A DNA stretch of 24,193 nt from JAKRSD01 sp964473995 (GTDB taxonomy: Bacteria > Bacteroidota > Bacteroidia > CAIKAF01). Below the pieces are notes generated by a model that saw only the letters and a program-made list of their open reading frames with translations, ran no database searches and was not told where the DNA came from. The stretch lies in the NCBI GenBank assembly GCA_964473995.1, contig CAYYRB010000035.1, forward strand, positions 1-24,193, written 5' to 3'. The position numbers and the translations under genes are program-made. Shown here piece after piece: positions 23,978 to 24,193 of the stretch; within the stretch, counting starts at the first letter, position 1, and every line of letters begins with the position of its first letter.

Positions 23978-24193
23978 TTAATCAGGATTATTTTCCGGAA
24001 CGATAAACTACCCTCACCACCTTCTACTCGAACGGTATATATACCGCCTGACAAATGGGAAATATCGGCCTGAAATTCCAAGCCGCTCAGATTGGATTCC
24101 CACACCTTGGCACCTGCCGAAGACAAAATGGATACCCTTTTAAGTTCAGCGTCGGAACGGATAAAAAGCATTCCTGAAGTTGGATTAGGAAAT
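23974..24193 (-). CDS. C-terminal end of a T9SS cargo protein (5' part outside window)
   Basis: About 72 C-terminal residues are visible, reading in from the right edge and ending with TGA at 23974-23976. They are a complete type A sorting domain: FPNPTSGMLFI, then VSILSSAGAKVWESN, ISHLSGGIYTVRVEG and the closing RKIILIK. What the protein does lies outside the window. The stop overlaps the start of the Kelch-like gene (ATGA), so the two cargo proteins are probably translated from one mRNA. Confidence 0.9.
   Translation of the reverse strand, partial: FPNPTSGMLFIRSDAELKRVSILSSAGAKVWESNLSGLEFQADISHLSGGIYTVRVEGGEGSLSFRKIILIK

Noticed and set aside
1..24193. Mobile elements, CRISPR arrays, tRNA or rRNA genes, defence systems or phage genes
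   Set aside because: I found no transposase or integrase motifs, no regular short repeats, no tRNA-like cloverleaf and no known defence domains. The coding content is chromosomal housekeeping and secreted proteins.

Overview
The window comes from a chromosome of the phylum Bacteroidota, probably in or near the Flavobacteriales (genus not resolvable). Five protein products end in, or look like, cargo of the type IX secretion system (T9SS). TAnnTTTG-like -7 boxes, typical of the Bacteroidota primary sigma factor, sit before many genes, and Shine-Dalgarno sequences are not evident. EF-P, QueA and TruB are Bacteroidota-like. Two runs of exactly 100 N (2180-2279 and 14868-14967) mark unsized scaffold gaps, and both interrupt genes.

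Layout. 1-5677 (minus) is a compact run, transcribed leftwards: alpha/beta hydrolase, YyaL-type thioredoxin-domain protein, truB (3' end lost in a gap), queA, and a glutaryl-CoA dehydrogenase-like acyl-CoA dehydrogenase cut by the window edge. 5678-6173 has no protein gene. It holds a plus-strand promoter-like box, a folded stretch and a GC-rich hairpin with a T-run, which together look like a free-standing small RNA of about 100 nt. 6174-6740 (minus) is efp, whose modification-site residue is arginine. 6862-13247 (plus) carries a TonB-dependent receptor, a multi-repeat DUF349 protein and two small tandem T9SS cargo proteins. 13268-18889 (minus) carries a membrane-anchored cytochrome c, kynureninase, a large lamin-tail-domain surface protein split by the second gap, and a DEDDh exonuclease. 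19154-24193 (minus) carries a partial T9SS cargo gene, a Kelch-like T9SS cargo protein, an unknown 191-aa protein, lolD and a T9SS-targeted PhoD-type phosphatase closed by a clear intrinsic terminator.

How the genes relate. The window mixes housekeeping functions (tRNA modification, EF-P, lipoprotein release) with envelope and secreted proteins. The last block is tightly packed, with ATGA overlaps and a 1-nt gap, so T9SS cargo, the 191-aa protein and LolD are probably co-expressed. Kynureninase and glutaryl-CoA dehydrogenase both belong to aromatic amino acid or lysine catabolism but lie in separate transcription units. No mobile element, CRISPR array, tRNA, rRNA or phage gene was found. The least ordinary signals are the candidate small RNA, the Arg32 EF-P and the repeated placement of -7-like boxes 4-6 nt before start codons.
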